64,000 nt of DNA from Gemmata massiliana (GTDB lineage Bacteria; Planctomycetota; Planctomycetia; Gemmatales; Gemmataceae): contig NZ_LR593886.1 in assembly GCF_901538265.1 (NCBI RefSeq), forward strand, positions 7,461,738-7,525,737, written 5' to 3'. The notes below the pieces were generated by a model. That model ran no database searches. It was not told the DNA's origin and saw only the letters and a program-made list of their open reading frames with translations. Made by a program: the position numbers and the translations under genes. Below, in pieces: positions 33,803-42,792 of this stretch. Numbering within the stretch: position 1 is the first letter of the stretch; every line of letters starts with the position of its first letter.

Positions 33803-34903
33803 CTACACACTTTGGAGCGGGTCTCGCTCAGCCTGACTCGCCCACGCTGTCACTCCAGCCCAGTCGGAAGCGAGCTTCGTGGCCAGGTCTTCGACGGCCG
33901 GGCGCTCGGTCGCGTAGTGCCCCGGAAGAATGAGCGCGACGTTCGCTCCGCGTGCGGTCAGCGCGTCGTGGAACCGCACTTCTCCCGTGAGAAATACGTC
34001 CGCCTTCCGTTTGATCGCGTCGGATAAAAACTCCCCCGCCGCCCCGCACGCGAGCGCGACTGTTCGTACCGTGCGGTTCACATCGCCCACCACTTGCAAC
34101 GCGGACGCCTTCAGCAAGGTCTTGGTGCGTTTCGCAAGTTCGCCCAGCGTCGTAGGTTGCTCCAGTTCGCCGATGCGCCCCTCACCGCCACTGGTGCCCG
34201 GTTTCAGTGGGTACACGTCGAACGCCGGCTCCTCGTAACTGTGAGCCCGGCGCATGGCCGCGATCGCCCCGGAGACGAGCGATTCCGGCACAACCACTTC
34301 CAGGCGCCACTCGCTCACGTCCTCGCGACGGCCCTTCTGCCCGACGGTCGGGTTGGTCGAGTCGGTCCCGAAAAAGGTGCCCGTGCCCGCGAGCCGGAAG
34401 CTGCACTCGTTGTACTGCCCGATGACGCCTGCACCGGCCGCAAAAAGGGCGTCTGACACCTTCGACAGATCGGCTTCCGGCACGAAGACGACGAGCTTGC
34501 ACTGACGCCGGGCCTCGCGCGGGCGCAGCGGGGTCGCATTCACCACGCCGAGCTTTTGACACAAGCCGTCGTTGATCCCACCCGCGCAGTTATCGAACGC
34601 GGTGTGCGGCGAGTACACCGCGATCCCCGCCCGTAACAGCGGCACCACGACCTGGCCGTCGGGCGTAGCGGTAGTGAGCTTCTTCGCGCCGCGGAACAGC
34701 ACTGGGTGGTGCGAAACGATCAGATTCGCGCGCTCGCGGACAGCTTCTTCGGCCACGTCGGGCGTGAGCGTGAGGCACGTCATCACGCGCTGAACGGCCG
34801 AACTCGGGTCGCCCAACAATAGCCCGACGTTGTCCCAATCCGCAGCGGTACCGCACGGAGCGAATCGATCGAGGTGAGCCGCGCACTCAGCAACCGTAGG
34901 CAT
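33803..34903 (-). CDS. NIF3-like dinuclear metal-centre protein
   Basis: The 366-residue protein belongs to the NIF3/DUF34 family. It opens with TADWDNVGLLLGD, then LIVSHHPVLFRG and VYSPHTAFDNCAGGIND (metal-binding His residues), and ends LPGHYATERPAVEDLATKL. As in YqfO-type members, a CutA/PII-like insertion (KLVVFVPEADLSKVSDALFAAGAGVIGQY) separates the two halves of the family fold, which explains the length. The biochemical role is debated; cyclohydrolase-like activity or metal handling have been proposed. The start is the ATG at 34903. Confidence 0.9.
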   Translation of the reverse strand: MPTVAECAAHLDRFAPCGTAADWDNVGLLLGDPSSAVQRVMTCLTLTPDVAEEAVRERANLIVSHHPVLFRGAKKLTTATPDGQVVVPLLRAGIAVYSPHTAFDNCAGGINDGLCQKLGVVNATPLRPREARRQCKLVVFVPEADLSKVSDALFAAGAGVIGQYNECSFRLAGTGTFFGTDSTNPTVGQKGRREDVSEWRLEVVVPESLVSGAIAAMRRAHSYEEPAFDVYPLKPGTSGGEGRIGELEQPTTLGELAKRTKTLLKASALQVVGDVNRTVRTVALACGAAGEFLSDAIKRKADVFLTGEVRFHDALTARGANVALILPGHYATERPAVEDLATKLASDWAGVTAWASQAERDPLQSV

Positions 34904-35136
34904 GGATGAAGTAACCCGTTGTGGAGATACGAAGACCGCGCTTCGGACTCAGAATAACAGGGCCGGCCACCCCGAACACCATACCGTTCACAAGTACCAA
35001 GATTTCAACACATTACCCCCAACGTGGGCTGTCGAATTCCACGTTTTTGTGGTGAAATCATCTATTCCAAAAATTTACCGACGCGCTGGGGCGGTTCGTC
35101 CCAGTACATGGTGTTCGCGGTTTACCGGGAGACCTG

Positions 35137-36867
35137 ATGCCAATCGAGTCGCCGCGTCCGCTTACCCAACAGTTGCTCCGCGTCGTGCTCGGCACGTCCG
35201 ACGTGTCCGATCGCGATTTGCTCGCTCGCTTCGTCGCCGCCCGCGACGAGGAGGCGTTCGCGGAGATCGTGCGCCGGCACGGGCCAATGGTTCTGGCCGC
35301 GTGTCGACGGGTAACCGGGCGCCCGCACGACGCAGAGGATGCGTTCCAGGCGGCGTTCTTAGTGTTAGCTCGCCGGGCCGGGCACCTGACCCGGCCGGAG
35401 CTACTCGCCAACTGGCTTTACGGCGTCGCGTGCCGCACCGCGCTGGATGCCCGCGCCTCGCGCCGCCGGGCCGAGGAGCACGTTGTGTCTTCCGCACCTG
35501 AACCGGCCGCGCCGCACTCGCGGGACGATAGCGCGGACCTGCGGCACGTGATCGACGAGGAACTGGCGAAACTGCCGGACAAGTACCGCACGGCGGTCGT
35601 GCTGTGCGACCTCGAAGGGCTCCCCCGGAACGCCGCGGCCACGCAACTGGGCATCCCCGAAGGAACGCTATCGAGCCGACTGGCGCACGCACGCAAGGTG
35701 CTGGCCGACCGGCTCGCCCGGCGCGGCGTTACGGCGAGCCTCACCGCGATCAGCGCCGTCATCGGGCGCGACTCGCTGGCGACCGTTATCCCGCACACCC
35801 TGAGTCACACAACCGTTTACGCGGCCACGCGATTCGTACCCGGCGGGGTCGTCCCACCGGGAGTATCCCCGGCCGTTTCTTCCCTCACCGACGGAGTGCT
35901 GAAGACCATGCTCGCAACTCGTTTACGACAAGCATTCGGAATCGGCCTGCTGGCCTGCGGGCTGATCGGCGTCGGCGGCGCGCTGGCCCAACAGCTCCGC
36001 GTGCCCGTGCAAGACCAAGATCCCCTGGTCGCACCCGTGCTCGACGACCGGGAAGTGGACGTGGCCCAGCCGAAGACCGCACCGAAGAAGATCGCGGCGA
36101 AGGGCGTCGAGGACGACGACGTGCCCTACGCCACGTTCCCGACGCAAGCGGTTGTGCGCCTCGAAGAGGGCAAACTGATCGTGCGCCAGCGCGTGTCCTC
36201 ATACGGTGCGGTCGCCGAAAGGACCGACAACGGGGGGTACGTGACGGTCTATCAGCACAAATCCGGTGTGCACGCTAAAACCCACGACCCGGCCGACATC
36301 GCTGTGTTCGACATGAAGGGCAACCGGCTCGCGCAAAAAGTGTGGAAAGAAACGCTCAAAAATGACGTTCACGCACTCATCACCAACGACGGGAAACTCC
36401 CGAACCCGCGCGAACTGGCGCTCTTCAAGCAGGACACGCTGCTGATCGTACTCCCGGCGCCGACGGGCTACTACCCGATGTCGGGCAGCGGGGCAGCCAC
36501 TTACGCCCCCGCCGAGGGCTTCGCTCCTCCGGTGGCCCGCCCCGGAACGATTCTCCCACCGACGCCGTCGCGCCAGCCGGTTCGCCCCACACGGCCGTCG
36601 ACACCGGCACCGGATAGCGCCCCGCCTTCGACGACTCTGCCCGCTCCGACGATCCCCGCAGGGGGCCAGGATCTGATCCCGTCCTCAAATACCCCGGTGT
36701 TCCCAGTGCCGACGGGAAACTCGGTGCCCGCGGGGAACCCGGTTCCGGCAGGGAATCCGGCGCCGATCGGGAACCCGGACCGAATCCCGCCCTCGAACAT
36801 CCCCCCGAGCATGACCCCAGGCGAGGGGCAAGACCTGTTGCCGACGACCACGCCGACCTCGATGTAA
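35137..36867 (+). CDS. ECF sigma factor with membrane segment and proline-rich C-terminal extension
   Basis: The first ~190 residues of this 576-residue protein are an ECF sigma factor. Region 2 is AFAEIVRRHGPMVLAACRRVTG...DAEDAFQAAFLVLARRA, and region 4 is LPDKYRTAVVLCDLEGLPRNAAATQLGIPEGTLSSRLAHARKVL. A membrane helix follows at ~263-283 (FGIGLLACGLIGVGGALAQQ), then a ~190-residue beta-rich domain, and a Pro-rich tail with repeated PxGNPxP units. This is the membrane-tethered type found in Gemmata relatives, in which the C-terminal part may sense the envelope. No anti-sigma gene is adjacent. GGGAG precedes the ATG at 35137. Confidence 0.9.
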   Translation: MPIESPRPLTQQLLRVVLGTSDVSDRDLLARFVAARDEEAFAEIVRRHGPMVLAACRRVTGRPHDAEDAFQAAFLVLARRAGHLTRPELLANWLYGVACRTALDARASRRRAEEHVVSSAPEPAAPHSRDDSADLRHVIDEELAKLPDKYRTAVVLCDLEGLPRNAAATQLGIPEGTLSSRLAHARKVLADRLARRGVTASLTAISAVIGRDSLATVIPHTLSHTTVYAATRFVPGGVVPPGVSPAVSSLTDGVLKTMLATRLRQAFGIGLLACGLIGVGGALAQQLRVPVQDQDPLVAPVLDDREVDVAQPKTAPKKIAAKGVEDDDVPYATFPTQAVVRLEEGKLIVRQRVSSYGAVAERTDNGGYVTVYQHKSGVHAKTHDPADIAVFDMKGNRLAQKVWKETLKNDVHALITNDGKLPNPRELALFKQDTLLIVLPAPTGYYPMSGSGAATYAPAEGFAPPVARPGTILPPTPSRQPVRPTRPSTPAPDSAPPSTTLPAPTIPAGGQDLIPSSNTPVFPVPTGNSVPAGNPVPAGNPAPIGNPDRIPPSNIPPSMTPGEGQDLLPTTTPTSM

Positions 36868-36886
36868 ATGGCACCCCTGAAATGAC

Positions 36887-36924
36887 GAACCCGCGGGCAC
36901 TTCCGGTGCCCGCGGGTTCTTTTC
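36887..36924 (+). terminator. Rho-independent terminator after the sigma factor gene
   Basis: A 14-bp perfect stem (36887-36900 with 36906-36919) with a 5-base loop is followed by TTTTC. It lies 20 bases past the sigma factor stop and 20 bases before the convergent peptidase gene. Confidence 0.85.
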
Positions 36925-36943
36925 GTTGACCTCGACTCACACG

Positions 36944-38575
36944 TTACTTACGCGGGAGCAGTTCCGGCAGGTTCGCGACGCGGACCGCGGTCACGGCCAT
37001 CACCTGAGCGCCTTGGAGCAAGTTCGGCTCTTTCGCCTTGTCGAACGTATCCGACTGCGTGTGGTGCGTGAACCGGTACTCGTCCATGTCCTGCTTGCAC
37101 GCGAACCCCGGTACGCCGGCGCTCTCGAACGGCAGGTGGTCAGTGCCGCCCATGCCGGCGGTATCCAGTCCCTTCCAGCCGTCAATCGCCTTCAGCGATT
37201 CGAGTTGCGGTTCCAGGATCGGGATGATGTTCTTGCGCCCCTGCGTGCCGAACCCGAGCACCTTACCGGTGCCAGTGTCGTGAACCAGCGCCACCGAGTG
37301 CTTCGGCATGTCTTCCTTGTGCTTCTCGACGTACTTCTTCGAGCCGTACAGCCCCTGCTCCTCGCCGGTAAACAGGCAGAACCGGATCGTGCGTTTCGGC
37401 TGCTGACCGTCCTTGGCGAGTTTCGCGACCGTGCGGGCCGTTTCGAGAACGACGCAGCTCCCGGTGCCGTTGTCGGTGGTGCCGCTGCCCAGTTCCCACG
37501 AGTCGAGGTGCGCGCCGACGACCACGATTTCGTCCGGCTTCTCGCTCCCGCGGACCTCACCGATCGTGTTGTAAACGACGATCGGGCCGGGGATGAACTT
37601 GTTCTCGATCTCCACCTCGACGCGGGTCGTTTCCTTCTCACGGGACGCGAGCCGGTACAGGAGGGCGTAGTGCTCGTGGGCCATGAACACGCGGGCCATG
37701 CCGCTCTCGGCCGTGGCCCGGTCCCCGCGCCACCCGCCGGTGGTCACGAGCAACCCGTGCGGCTTGGCCGAATCGGTGATTTCGCACGCCGCGCCCTCTT
37801 CCTTCGCGAACGCGCGCATCTCGCCCGCGAACCCGAAGCCGGGCTGTTGCTCTTCGCGAATCCACGAACCGGCGCCGATGTCCTCGCTCGTCGAAGCCGA
37901 GTCCTTTTTCGGGTCTTCCTTCTTGAGTTCCTCTTTCTTCGGTTCGTCTTTCTTCGGCTCATCCTTCTTCGGAGCGTCCTTGGACGGCTCTTTGCGTGGA
38001 GCGCCTGCACCGTAGCTGAGGTCGGTGATCGGCTTCACGTTCGCGGGGGGTGAGACCATGACAATCGCGTTCTTCAGCTTGCCCTTGTACGCCTGGAGGT
38101 CGGCCTTGTTGCGACCCTTGAGGATCACCACGTCGCCGGTCACCTTGCCCTTCGTGCCGGGCGCCCAGCCGTAGGACGCGATCATCAGCGTGCGCCCGTT
38201 GTTGGGTTCGACGATTTTCATCTCGGCCTTGCCGCGCTGCCAGCCGTAGGGGATCTCCCACGGTTCCAGGCGCACGTTCTCCAGGCCGTACTCCTTCATC
38301 TTCTCCGCGGTCCACTTGTTCGCTCTTTCCAGGCTCGCGGACCCGGTCAACCGGCCGCCGATCTGGTCGGAGAGGTACTGGAGGTTCTTCATGATCTCGG
38401 AGCGCGCTTTGATCTCCGAAATGAGCGCCTGATCCACATCGGCCGCCGCCATGCGCGGGGCCGGCGCCTCTTCGACCGGAGCCGCGGACCGGGCATCGGT
38501 CTTCAAGAGAAGGAAACACAACCCACCGATTACGGCGGGTAACAAAGCGCGGGCAGACGGGGCGCGCAGTGCCAT
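36944..38575 (-). CDS. Secreted M28-family zinc aminopeptidase with PA domain and Lys-rich insert
   Basis: From the ATG at 38575 the protein has 543 residues and an N-terminal hydrophobic signal (LLPAVIGGLCFLLL). The C-terminal M28 domain shows all two-zinc ligands: VVGAHLDSWELGSGTTDNGTG (His, Asp), FTGEEQGLYGSKKY (Glu-Glu), LVHDTGTG (Asp) and GGTDHLPF (His). A PA-type domain precedes it and is interrupted at about 197-227 by a charged KKDEPKK-like repeat. It probably removes N-terminal amino acids from peptides outside the cytoplasm. Confidence 0.92.
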   Translation of the reverse strand: MALRAPSARALLPAVIGGLCFLLLKTDARSAAPVEEAPAPRMAAADVDQALISEIKARSEIMKNLQYLSDQIGGRLTGSASLERANKWTAEKMKEYGLENVRLEPWEIPYGWQRGKAEMKIVEPNNGRTLMIASYGWAPGTKGKVTGDVVILKGRNKADLQAYKGKLKNAIVMVSPPANVKPITDLSYGAGAPRKEPSKDAPKKDEPKKDEPKKEELKKEDPKKDSASTSEDIGAGSWIREEQQPGFGFAGEMRAFAKEEGAACEITDSAKPHGLLVTTGGWRGDRATAESGMARVFMAHEHYALLYRLASREKETTRVEVEIENKFIPGPIVVYNTIGEVRGSEKPDEIVVVGAHLDSWELGSGTTDNGTGSCVVLETARTVAKLAKDGQQPKRTIRFCLFTGEEQGLYGSKKYVEKHKEDMPKHSVALVHDTGTGKVLGFGTQGRKNIIPILEPQLESLKAIDGWKGLDTAGMGGTDHLPFESAGVPGFACKQDMDEYRFTHHTQSDTFDKAKEPNLLQGAQVMAVTAVRVANLPELLPRK

Positions 38576-38698
38576 GAGATAACTCCAGTGCAAATATTGA
38601 TGCGAGTCTGACGAAATGGGGAGGAGTGCCCATTGTGCCCCTGCCCGGTCCGGGAAACAATGGGTTAAGTCTTAAATTAAAATTAGAGGAGGAACCGT

Positions 38699-39691
38699 AT
38701 GACGGCACTCATCGCTTCACTCGCGATCACGATTGCGGCCCCGGTTCCTCCGGACAAGGGGCGGGATGCGGAACTCGAGAAGAAGGTCGCTCCCGCTCGC
38801 GCAAAAGCCATCAAATATTTAAAAGACTCGCAGCAACCCAACGGCAGTTGGGAGGGCGAGGTACTCAAGTCGCTCGCCGATATCGACGGCGGTGCCACCG
38901 CTCTCGCCGTGCTGGGCCTCCTCGAAGCCGGCGTCCCAGCAAAAGACCCGGCAGTAGCTAAGGCGGTCGAATACCTGCTCGCGCTCAAACCGAGCCGGAC
39001 TTACGTTGTGAGCCTGCGTACCCAAGCTCTCGCCCGGGTCGACGCAACGAAATACGCGCAGGAACTCCAGGCGGGCGCCGACTGGTTGCTCGGGAAAGCG
39101 ATCACGCGGCGGGGCAAACTGGTCGGTTGGAGCTACCCGGGTGGCGAGATCGCGGACAACTCCAACACGCACTTCGCGGTAATGGCCCTCCACGCCGCAG
39201 CGCAATCCGGAGCGAAGGTCGATGCAGACATCTGGCTCAAGGTCCGCGATTTGTACACGGACACGCAGCACAAAGGCGGCGGTTGGATGTACTGCACCAC
39301 TGGTGGCGACGCCCCGAGCCACAGTATGACGCTGGTGGCGCTGCTCAGTTTGGCGGTGGCGGTGAAGTACGACGAGAAGGCCGCCGGCCCCGGCCCGGCG
39401 TTCGAGAAGGGCATGGCCGCATTTCTCGGTGAAAAGGTGGGCAAGTTCGGCGACGGACAGAGTTCCGCCTGCTTCTGGATGACCGCTGCCGAACTCGGCC
39501 ACACGCTCGGTTCAACCGAGTTCAAATCGGGCCAGCACGCGAGGGCGTGGTACCGCGAGGGGGCCGAGAAGATACTGAAGGAACAACAAGCGGACGGGTC
39601 GTGGAAGCCGGGCGCGGCAGTCATCGACAAGAACTACCCCGTCGTCACTACCGCGTGCGGGCTGTACCTCCTCGGTCGGCCGCTCAAGTAG
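38699..39691 (+). CDS. Secreted prenyltransferase/squalene-cyclase-repeat protein
   Basis: A 330-residue protein starts at the ATG at 38699, preceded by a strong GAGGAGG. The N-terminus is a short signal-like stretch (LIASLAITIAAPVPP). The rest folds as alpha-alpha-toroid repeats with QQPNGSWEG, NTHFAVMALHAA, KGGGWMYC and QADGSWKPGAAV motifs, as in the prenyltransferase and squalene oxidase repeat superfamily. The DxDD-type catalytic motif of cyclases is not seen, so it is probably a binding or scaffold protein, a type common in planctomycetes. Confidence 0.8.
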   Translation: MTALIASLAITIAAPVPPDKGRDAELEKKVAPARAKAIKYLKDSQQPNGSWEGEVLKSLADIDGGATALAVLGLLEAGVPAKDPAVAKAVEYLLALKPSRTYVVSLRTQALARVDATKYAQELQAGADWLLGKAITRRGKLVGWSYPGGEIADNSNTHFAVMALHAAAQSGAKVDADIWLKVRDLYTDTQHKGGGWMYCTTGGDAPSHSMTLVALLSLAVAVKYDEKAAGPGPAFEKGMAAFLGEKVGKFGDGQSSACFWMTAAELGHTLGSTEFKSGQHARAWYREGAEKILKEQQADGSWKPGAAVIDKNYPVVTTACGLYLLGRPLK

Positions 39692-39786
39692 TGCGAAGTA
39701 GTGCGGTGAGAGGTCTTGGCGCGGGGAGGTGGCAACGTTATGAGAACCGACCCGCGTTGCTCCGCGGGCAGGTTCGAGGGTCACGG

Positions 39787-40770
39787 ATGCCCGGTCGTCG
39801 GCCGCTTCTCGCGCTCGTCGCATGTTACGCGATTTCTCTCCAGGCGTGCCTGCACGTCAGCAGTACGCCGAGTACCTCTACACCCGCCCCCGAACCGACT
39901 ACCAAAATTACGGCAAAAGCGCCGGTCGAAGTCGAAACGAGTACCAACACAGCCACGCGCAAGGACTTCGCGATTCTGCCGAAGGTTCCCGGCGCGGTCA
40001 TGCCCAAAACACCCAGCGGTAATTCCGCGGCCATGAAGACGGTCCCGATTCTCACGAACCCACCGGGGGGAGTGCAGACAGCGAGTGGAGAACCCCAACC
40101 GTTCCCACCGTTCACCCCGCCACCCGAACCACCGCTGCTGGCTGCGGTCCGGGCTTATATTGAGAGCCGCCCGGATCAGGCGATCGAAATCATCCGGACG
40201 ATGGACAAGAACAATCAGGATTTCGTGCTCGCAGTGCTGCCGATTCTCGCACGCGGCGCGAGTGCCGACCTGATGAACGATCAAATCACCACCGCGGCGC
40301 TCGTGGAGCAACTGCGAGGCGCCATCGCACGGCTCGAACCACGTGCCGCTCTCAAGATCGAAAAATTCGTGTTCTGCAGTAAAGTGGACGGGTTCGGGCG
40401 GTACACCCCCCGCTCTATGGCGGAACCCTATAAGCCCAATGATCGAGTCAACCTGTACCTCGAATTGCGGAACCTCAGCAACCAAATTACGAGCGACGGG
40501 TACCGCGTACACGTTCGCGCCGAAGTCGAAATCCGCGATGCGAAAGAGAACCTCGTCCCGCAATTCCAATCAACCGAGCAGCGCGTACCAGTGGTGCGGT
40601 TCGAGCAGGATCTCGTCACCCGGTCGCCGCTGTCCGACTTCCACGTGCTCTACGGGTTCGCCGCCCCGGCCGTGCCAGGTGTGTACACCGTCACCGTGAA
40701 ACTCAGCGACGCCACGGGGCGCCGGGTAGTGAAAAGCCAGCCCGCGGAGTTCCGGGTCGCGGGGCCGTGA
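39787..40770 (+). CDS. Putative lipoprotein of unknown function
   Basis: From the ATG at 39787 the protein has 327 residues. Its N-terminus is a lipoprotein signal with lipobox-like LQAC around residue 21. A ~90-residue Thr/Pro-rich linker follows, then a helical segment (AVRAYIESRPDQAIEIIRTMD), and a C-terminal beta-sandwich domain (DRVNLYLELRNLSNQ... VRAEVEIRDAKENLV... VTVKLSDATGRRVVKSQP). Upstream open sequence from 39547 overlaps the previous gene in another frame and is unlikely to be used. It is probably attached to a membrane and faces the periplasm. Confidence 0.72.
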   Translation: MPGRRPLLALVACYAISLQACLHVSSTPSTSTPAPEPTTKITAKAPVEVETSTNTATRKDFAILPKVPGAVMPKTPSGNSAAMKTVPILTNPPGGVQTASGEPQPFPPFTPPPEPPLLAAVRAYIESRPDQAIEIIRTMDKNNQDFVLAVLPILARGASADLMNDQITTAALVEQLRGAIARLEPRAALKIEKFVFCSKVDGFGRYTPRSMAEPYKPNDRVNLYLELRNLSNQITSDGYRVHVRAEVEIRDAKENLVPQFQSTEQRVPVVRFEQDLVTRSPLSDFHVLYGFAAPAVPGVYTVTVKLSDATGRRVVKSQPAEFRVAGP

Positions 40771-40908
40771 CCGGCTTTGAGGTGTTGGGGCGGAAACCCT
40801 CGCGCTGACTCCGTGTTTCCGACTCCGTAACTTGTACCGGATAGCGAAGCGCGAATGTTCACAACTGATAGCTGAAATCTGCACGCGGAAGGCTGAGAAC
40901 GCAACACG

Positions 40909-41589
40909 ATGTCCAACATTTTCTTCCACGGCGGCACGGTCACCCGCGAGGAGCGGTCCAAGCTCCTGCGACAGACCGGCGCGACGTTGTGGTTCACGGG
41001 GTTGTCGGGTTCTGGTAAGTCCACGCTGGCGATGGCGCTAGAGCAGGTGCTCATTCAACGCGGACACGCGGCGTACACCCTGGACGGCGACAACGTCCGG
41101 CTCGGGTTGAACGCCGGGCCGAAAGTTTTGGCCGAAACACGCGGGTACGGCGAAGAACAATCGCAGCGATTCGGTTTGGGATTCTCGGCTGCGGACCGCG
41201 AGGAAAACGTTCGCCGCATCGGGGAAGTCGCGAAACTGTTCGCGGACGCAGGGCTGTTCGCGCTCACGAGCTTCATTAGCCCGTACCGCAAAGACCGCGA
41301 CGCAGCTCGCAAAGCCCACGAGCAGAACAAGACTGGGCCGATTCCGTTCATCGAGGTATACGTGAACACCCCGATCGAGGTTTGCGAACAGCGCGACCCG
41401 AAGGGGCTGTACAAGCAGGCCCGGGCCGCGGTCGGGGCCGGTAAAACTGTAGGGTTCACGGGCATCGACGATCCTTACGAACCGCCGGTGAAGCCGGAAC
41501 TCGTATTCGACGCGGCCGCGCAACCGGTAGAACAGGGCGTCGCGCTCGTGTTGAGGTACTTGGAAGAGAGGGGGCTGGCGAAGGCGTAA
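40909..41589 (+). CDS. cysC: Adenylylsulfate (APS) kinase
   Basis: It phosphorylates adenylylsulfate to PAPS in sulfate activation. The 226-residue protein has the P-loop GLSGSGKST at 31-39, the APS-binding [10 protein letters not shown], the [26 protein letters not shown] segment, [10 protein letters not shown] with the conserved Ser, and the GLYKQARA lid. Between [10 protein letters not shown] and LGFSAADR there is an extra ~22-residue stretch ([20 protein letters not shown]) absent from the usual enzyme. No ATP sulfurylase gene is adjacent, so other sulfate genes must lie elsewhere. Confidence 0.93.
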   Translation: MSNIFFHGGTVTREERSKLLRQTGATLWFTGLSGSGKSTLAMALEQVLIQRGHAAYTLDGDNVRLGLNAGPKVLAETRGYGEEQSQRFGLGFSAADREENVRRIGEVAKLFADAGLFALTSFISPYRKDRDAARKAHEQNKTGPIPFIEVYVNTPIEVCEQRDPKGLYKQARAAVGAGKTVGFTGIDDPYEPPVKPELVFDAAAQPVEQGVALVLRYLEERGLAKA

Positions 41590-42020
41590 GACCGTGCGAG
41601 TTTCAGAATGTGAGAGAAAAAGGAGTGGCATCTGCCCGGAGTTTGCACCCTCGAACCCGGGACGCGCACGTTTATGACGCGCTGCGCGGATGCGCCATCC
41701 TGCGCGAGTGGCGCGAATGCGCCGCGCTGCGCGGGAGCTTTCGGAACGGATTTTCTTTCTTACATTGACCTGCCTGTTGACCTGACCCAGATTCCCTATT
41801 CCACTGCATATAGCGCAGCCGGAGCAACCGCGCGGCGAACCTGAAAAACTCGCCATTTTGACTCAACTCGGCCGCGAGGGCCGCTTGAATGTGCTCCGCA
41901 ACGAACGTAGAGTTGTCGCGAATCGACTCGCGGGTCCATCAAATTCGGACCCGCGGTGTGTTCGGCTCCCGAGCGGTCCCAAGCCCCTCGGGACCACCCA
42001 ACCGGATCATTGGATTGACC
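41590..42020. other. 431-base noncoding region with GC-rich hairpins
   Basis: No gene is supported here. Positions 41680-41745 hold three related GC-rich units of the type CTGCGCGGATGCGCC / CTGCGCGAGTGGCGCGAATGCGCC. A clean hairpin occurs at 41929-41955 (9-bp stem, 9-base loop), and a weaker GGTCCC/GGGACC stem lies near 41977-41997, shortly before the hydrolase-like gene. The tail may contain its promoter and leader. Confidence 0.5.
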
Positions 42021-42722
42021 ATGCCGGCTACCAAACCAAACCGCACCGCCGAGCACCCGACCGAAGGGTTCCGCTCGGCCGTTCTGGCGCCGGCGACGGA
42101 TCGCCCGGTCCGCGTGTATTTACCGACCGACTACCAGCCGAAGTACGCATACCCCCTCGTGGTGTTGTTCCACGCCGAAGGTGAGTGCGAAGAGCACTCG
42201 GTTCGGTTGGTCCCTCAACTCAGTCGGCGCAATTACATCGTGTTGTGTCTCCGCGGACCGGTCAATCTCGGTTGCCGCGCGGACGGACGCCCGGCGTTCG
42301 GTTGGGGGGAGGGGCAGCCGGACCGGGGAACGAAGGCCGCACTCGCTTACGCGACGAGCCAGTTCAGCGTTCACCCCGACCGCGTGTTCCTCATGGGGAT
42401 CGGCGAAGGCGCCACCGCCGCGTACCGGCTGGGCTTATCAATGGGCACCTGTGCGGCCGGTGTTGTCGCACTAAACGGCCGGCTGCCGAAGGGCCGCGTG
42501 CGCGCGAACCAGCTCCGCGTCCTGATTGGCCACGGCAGCGCGAACCCGGTTGTGCCGGTTACAGAAGCCCGGCGCGCGGCGACTCAACTCACGCGAGCGG
42601 GATCGGACGTGAGTATGAACCGCTACGCGACCGCGCACCGCGTTCACCCTGACATGCTCGGCGACGCGAACCGCTGGATCATGGAACAAATTACCGGTAA
42701 GTCGCTGGCTCACGGTCACTAA
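42021..42722 (+). CDS. Alpha/beta-hydrolase-fold protein with degenerate catalytic triad
   Basis: The 233-residue protein has the esterase/phospholipase-like fold: YPLVVLFHAEGECEEH (strand and oxyanion region), HPDRVFLMGIGEGATAAYRLGL (nucleophile elbow) and LRVLIGHGSANPVVPV (acid strand), followed by His-containing YATAHRVHPD. In the elbow the expected Ser is Gly128 (G-I-G-E-G), and the acidic residue of HGxxDxxVP is Asn175. It is therefore unlikely to be a standard serine hydrolase and may be a binding protein. There is no signal peptide. The ATG at 42021 begins a plausible soluble protein. Confidence 0.75.
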   Translation: MPATKPNRTAEHPTEGFRSAVLAPATDRPVRVYLPTDYQPKYAYPLVVLFHAEGECEEHSVRLVPQLSRRNYIVLCLRGPVNLGCRADGRPAFGWGEGQPDRGTKAALAYATSQFSVHPDRVFLMGIGEGATAAYRLGLSMGTCAAGVVALNGRLPKGRVRANQLRVLIGHGSANPVVPVTEARRAATQLTRAGSDVSMNRYATAHRVHPDMLGDANRWIMEQITGKSLAHGH

Positions 42723-42792
42723 AGCGGCCGGTCTCGCACGAAGTGTCGTCCGCTCGCGCCGTGAGCGGCAGTTACGCACCAAATCCTCTCAG

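Noticed and set aside
39547-39786. Upstream extension of the putative lipoprotein gene
   Set aside because: It overlaps the prenyltransferase-repeat gene and would place the lipoprotein signal in the middle of the protein.
41600-41665. tRNA-like T-loop (CCTCGAACCC on plus, GGTTCGAGG on minus)
   Set aside because: The flanking bases do not form a T stem, and no anticodon arm or acceptor stem can be built around it.
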